From positions 1 through 5,668 of the forward strand of contig CAMCHA010000193.1 of the NCBI GenBank assembly GCA_945874515.1: DNA of 5,668 nt, in the 5' to 3' direction. The position numbers were made by a program, and so were the translations under genes. The notes beneath the pieces were generated by a model, which saw only the letters and a program-made list of their open reading frames with translations, had not been told where the DNA came from and made no database searches. Positions 4,476 through 5,668 of the stretch are shown here, piece by piece; positions within the stretch are counted from its first letter, which is position 1, and each line of letters opens with the position of its first letter. Source of the stretch: Asaia bogorensis. Lineage in GTDB: Bacteria > Pseudomonadota > Alphaproteobacteria > Acetobacterales > Acetobacteraceae.

Positions 4476-5668
4476 ATGGCGCGGGTACTGATCATCGGGT
4501 CATTGGAAGCGGAACTCGGCCAGGCGGCGCGTATTGCCGTTGCGCGTGGGGCACGCCTGACCGTCGCCGAAGGGGCAGCAGCCGGGCTTGCGAAACTGCG
4601 GGCGGATGGCGCTGATCTGGTGCTTTGCGATGTAACGCATGATGTGGGCTGGCTGATTTCTTGTCTGGCGGAAGAACGCATCGCCTGCCCCGTGATCGCC
4701 TGTGGCCGACCCAATGATGCCGAAGCCGCAGTGCGTGCCATTCGTGCTGGCGCCAAGGAATTCCTGCCGCTGCCGCCCGATGCGGAATTGATCGCCGCCA
4801 TGCTGCAAACCGTGGCTGGTGAGGCTGACAAGCCCGTGGTCCAGGACCCATCCATGGTGACGTTGCTGGATCGCGCCACCCAGATTGCGCGCGCCGATGC
4901 ATCGGTGCTGATCGCGGGGGAAAGCGGCACAGGCAAGGAAGTACTGGCGCGGCACATGCACGCCGCATCGCGCCGCGCCAATGGTCCCTTTGTTGCGCTG
5001 AATTGCGCGGCGCTGCCGGAAGCACTGTTGGAAAGCGAATTATTCGGCCATGAGAAGGGCGCCTTTTCCGGTGCCGTCGCGGCGCGTAAGGGCAAGTTTG
5101 AACAGGCCAATGGCGGCACTCTATTGCTTGATGAAATCGGCGAGATGGACCCGCGCCTTCAGGCCAAGATCCTGCGCGCCATCCAGGAACGCGAAATAGA
5201 TCGCCTGGGTGGTGGCGCGCCCATTCGGATTGATGTGCGCATCCTAGCCGCGACGCATCGTGATCTTCAGGTGGAAGTCGCCAAGGGGCGTTTCCGCGAA
5301 GACCTTTACTTCCGCCTGGCCGTGGTGCGGCTTCGCATTCCAGCGCTCCGAGAAAGGCTGGCTGATATCCCACCTCTCGCGCGCTATTTCGCCGAACGCT
5401 ATGCCCAGGCTAATGGCTTGCCCCATCGCCTGCTGACGCCTGAAGCTGAAGCCATGCTGTTGCACCATCCTTGGCCCGGCAATGTGCGCGAATTGGAAAA
5501 TGCCATTCATCGCGCCGTACTTTTGGCCGAAGGCAGCACGATTGGTCCCGATGCCATTGAATTGATGACGCCCTCATCGGTGGCTGCCATGGCCGCGCCG
5601 ATCACGGCGGCCATGCCCGAGATGGCACCCCCGCCGATGCCGCAAGCGCCAGGCGCCATGCCGGCTGC
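4476..5668 (+). CDS. flbD: FlbD, sigma-54-dependent flagellar transcription activator (3'-truncated)
   Basis: This bacterial enhancer-binding protein remodels sigma-54 RNA polymerase at late flagellar promoters. The frame is open from ATG 4476, one base after the fliN stop, to the window edge: 397 residues plus two bases. Residues 1-115 are a receiver-like domain with D52 (end of VLCD) and K94 (AGAKEFLPLPPDAELIAA) present, but the usual acidic pair near the start is missing (VLIIGSLEAE). The AAA+ domain runs from about 125 to 365: Walker A GESGTGKE (148-155), GAFSGA loop (195-200, family consensus GAFTGA), Walker B LLLDEI (216-221), arginine-finger region FREDLYFR (273-280, candidates R274 and R280) and sensor II WPGNVREL (333-340). 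An Ala/Met/Pro-rich linker starts near 366; the helix-turn-helix domain must lie beyond the window. The match to FlbD rather than NtrC or FleQ rests on the AGAKEFLPLPPDAEL segment and on operon position. In Caulobacter, FlbD is controlled by FliX and represses fliF. Confidence 0.93.
   Translation, partial: MARVLIIGSLEAELGQAARIAVARGARLTVAEGAAAGLAKLRADGADLVLCDVTHDVGWLISCLAEERIACPVIACGRPNDAEAAVRAIRAGAKEFLPLPPDAELIAAMLQTVAGEADKPVVQDPSMVTLLDRATQIARADASVLIAGESGTGKEVLARHMHAASRRANGPFVALNCAALPEALLESELFGHEKGAFSGAVAARKGKFEQANGGTLLLDEIGEMDPRLQAKILRAIQEREIDRLGGGAPIRIDVRILAATHRDLQVEVAKGRFREDLYFRLAVVRLRIPALRERLADIPPLARYFAERYAQANGLPHRLLTPEAEAMLLHHPWPGNVRELENAIHRAVLLAEGSTIGPDAIELMTPSSVAAMAAPITAAMPEMAPPPMPQAPGAMPA

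Noticed and set aside
4457..5510. Several long minus-strand frames opposite flbD (for example 4492-5373).
   Set aside because: flbD on the + strand has all AAA+ motifs in order. The opposite frames give Ala/Ser/Arg/Pro-rich sequences without domains.
1..5668. Possibility of mobile element, prophage, CRISPR array or transferred island.
   Set aside because: No transposase, integrase, direct-repeat array or terminal repeats were seen; codon use and gene order are uniform and typical of a core flagellar operon.

Overview
The window is a flagellar gene block from an alphaproteobacterium, with every gene on the + strand. It is GC-rich, with many GCG/CGC-type codons. The gene order fliF-fliG-fliH(flbE)-fliN-flbD is the arrangement known from the Caulobacter crescentus fliF operon. 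The last gene encodes an FlbD-type sigma-54 activator, a hallmark of alphaproteobacterial flagellar hierarchies. I cannot name the genus from the sequence; a Caulobacterales- or Rhodospirillales-like organism is an inference.

Layout: positions 1-573 are the 3' part of flgD, the hook-capping/scaffold protein, whose start lies upstream of the window. Positions 574-820 are non-coding and visibly more AT-rich from about 660 to 770. They hold a nested inverted repeat just after flgD and two perfect AT-rich dyads (670-689 and 725-741). A weak sigma-70-like promoter candidate overlaps the second dyad. Positions 821-4474 carry fliF (MS ring), fliG (rotor/torque protein), a fliH/flbE-type export-ATPase regulator and fliN (C-ring/switch). 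Positions 4476-5668 carry flbD, cut off by the window edge before its DNA-binding domain. The fliF/fliG and fliG/fliH junctions overlap by a few bases and fliN/flbD are one base apart, so the block reads as one operon. The exception is a 68-bp gap between fliH and fliN, spanned almost exactly by a 24-codon mini-ORF.

How the genes fit together: FliF forms the inner-membrane ring. FliG docks on the C-terminal tail of FliF, and FliN completes the cytoplasmic C-ring together with FliM, which is not in the window. FliH links the FliI ATPase to the FliN ring. FlbD, made from the same transcript, would switch on the later sigma-54-dependent hook and basal-body genes; in Caulobacter it also represses fliF. 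The dyads upstream of fliF are therefore natural places to look for such feedback.

I see no mobile element, CRISPR array, tRNA or rRNA. The core is a conventional flagellar operon rather than a new system. The items worth a second look are the operator-like dyads, the mini-ORF in the fliH-fliN gap, and two departures from consensus in FlbD: a GAFSGA loop and a receiver domain lacking its acidic pair.
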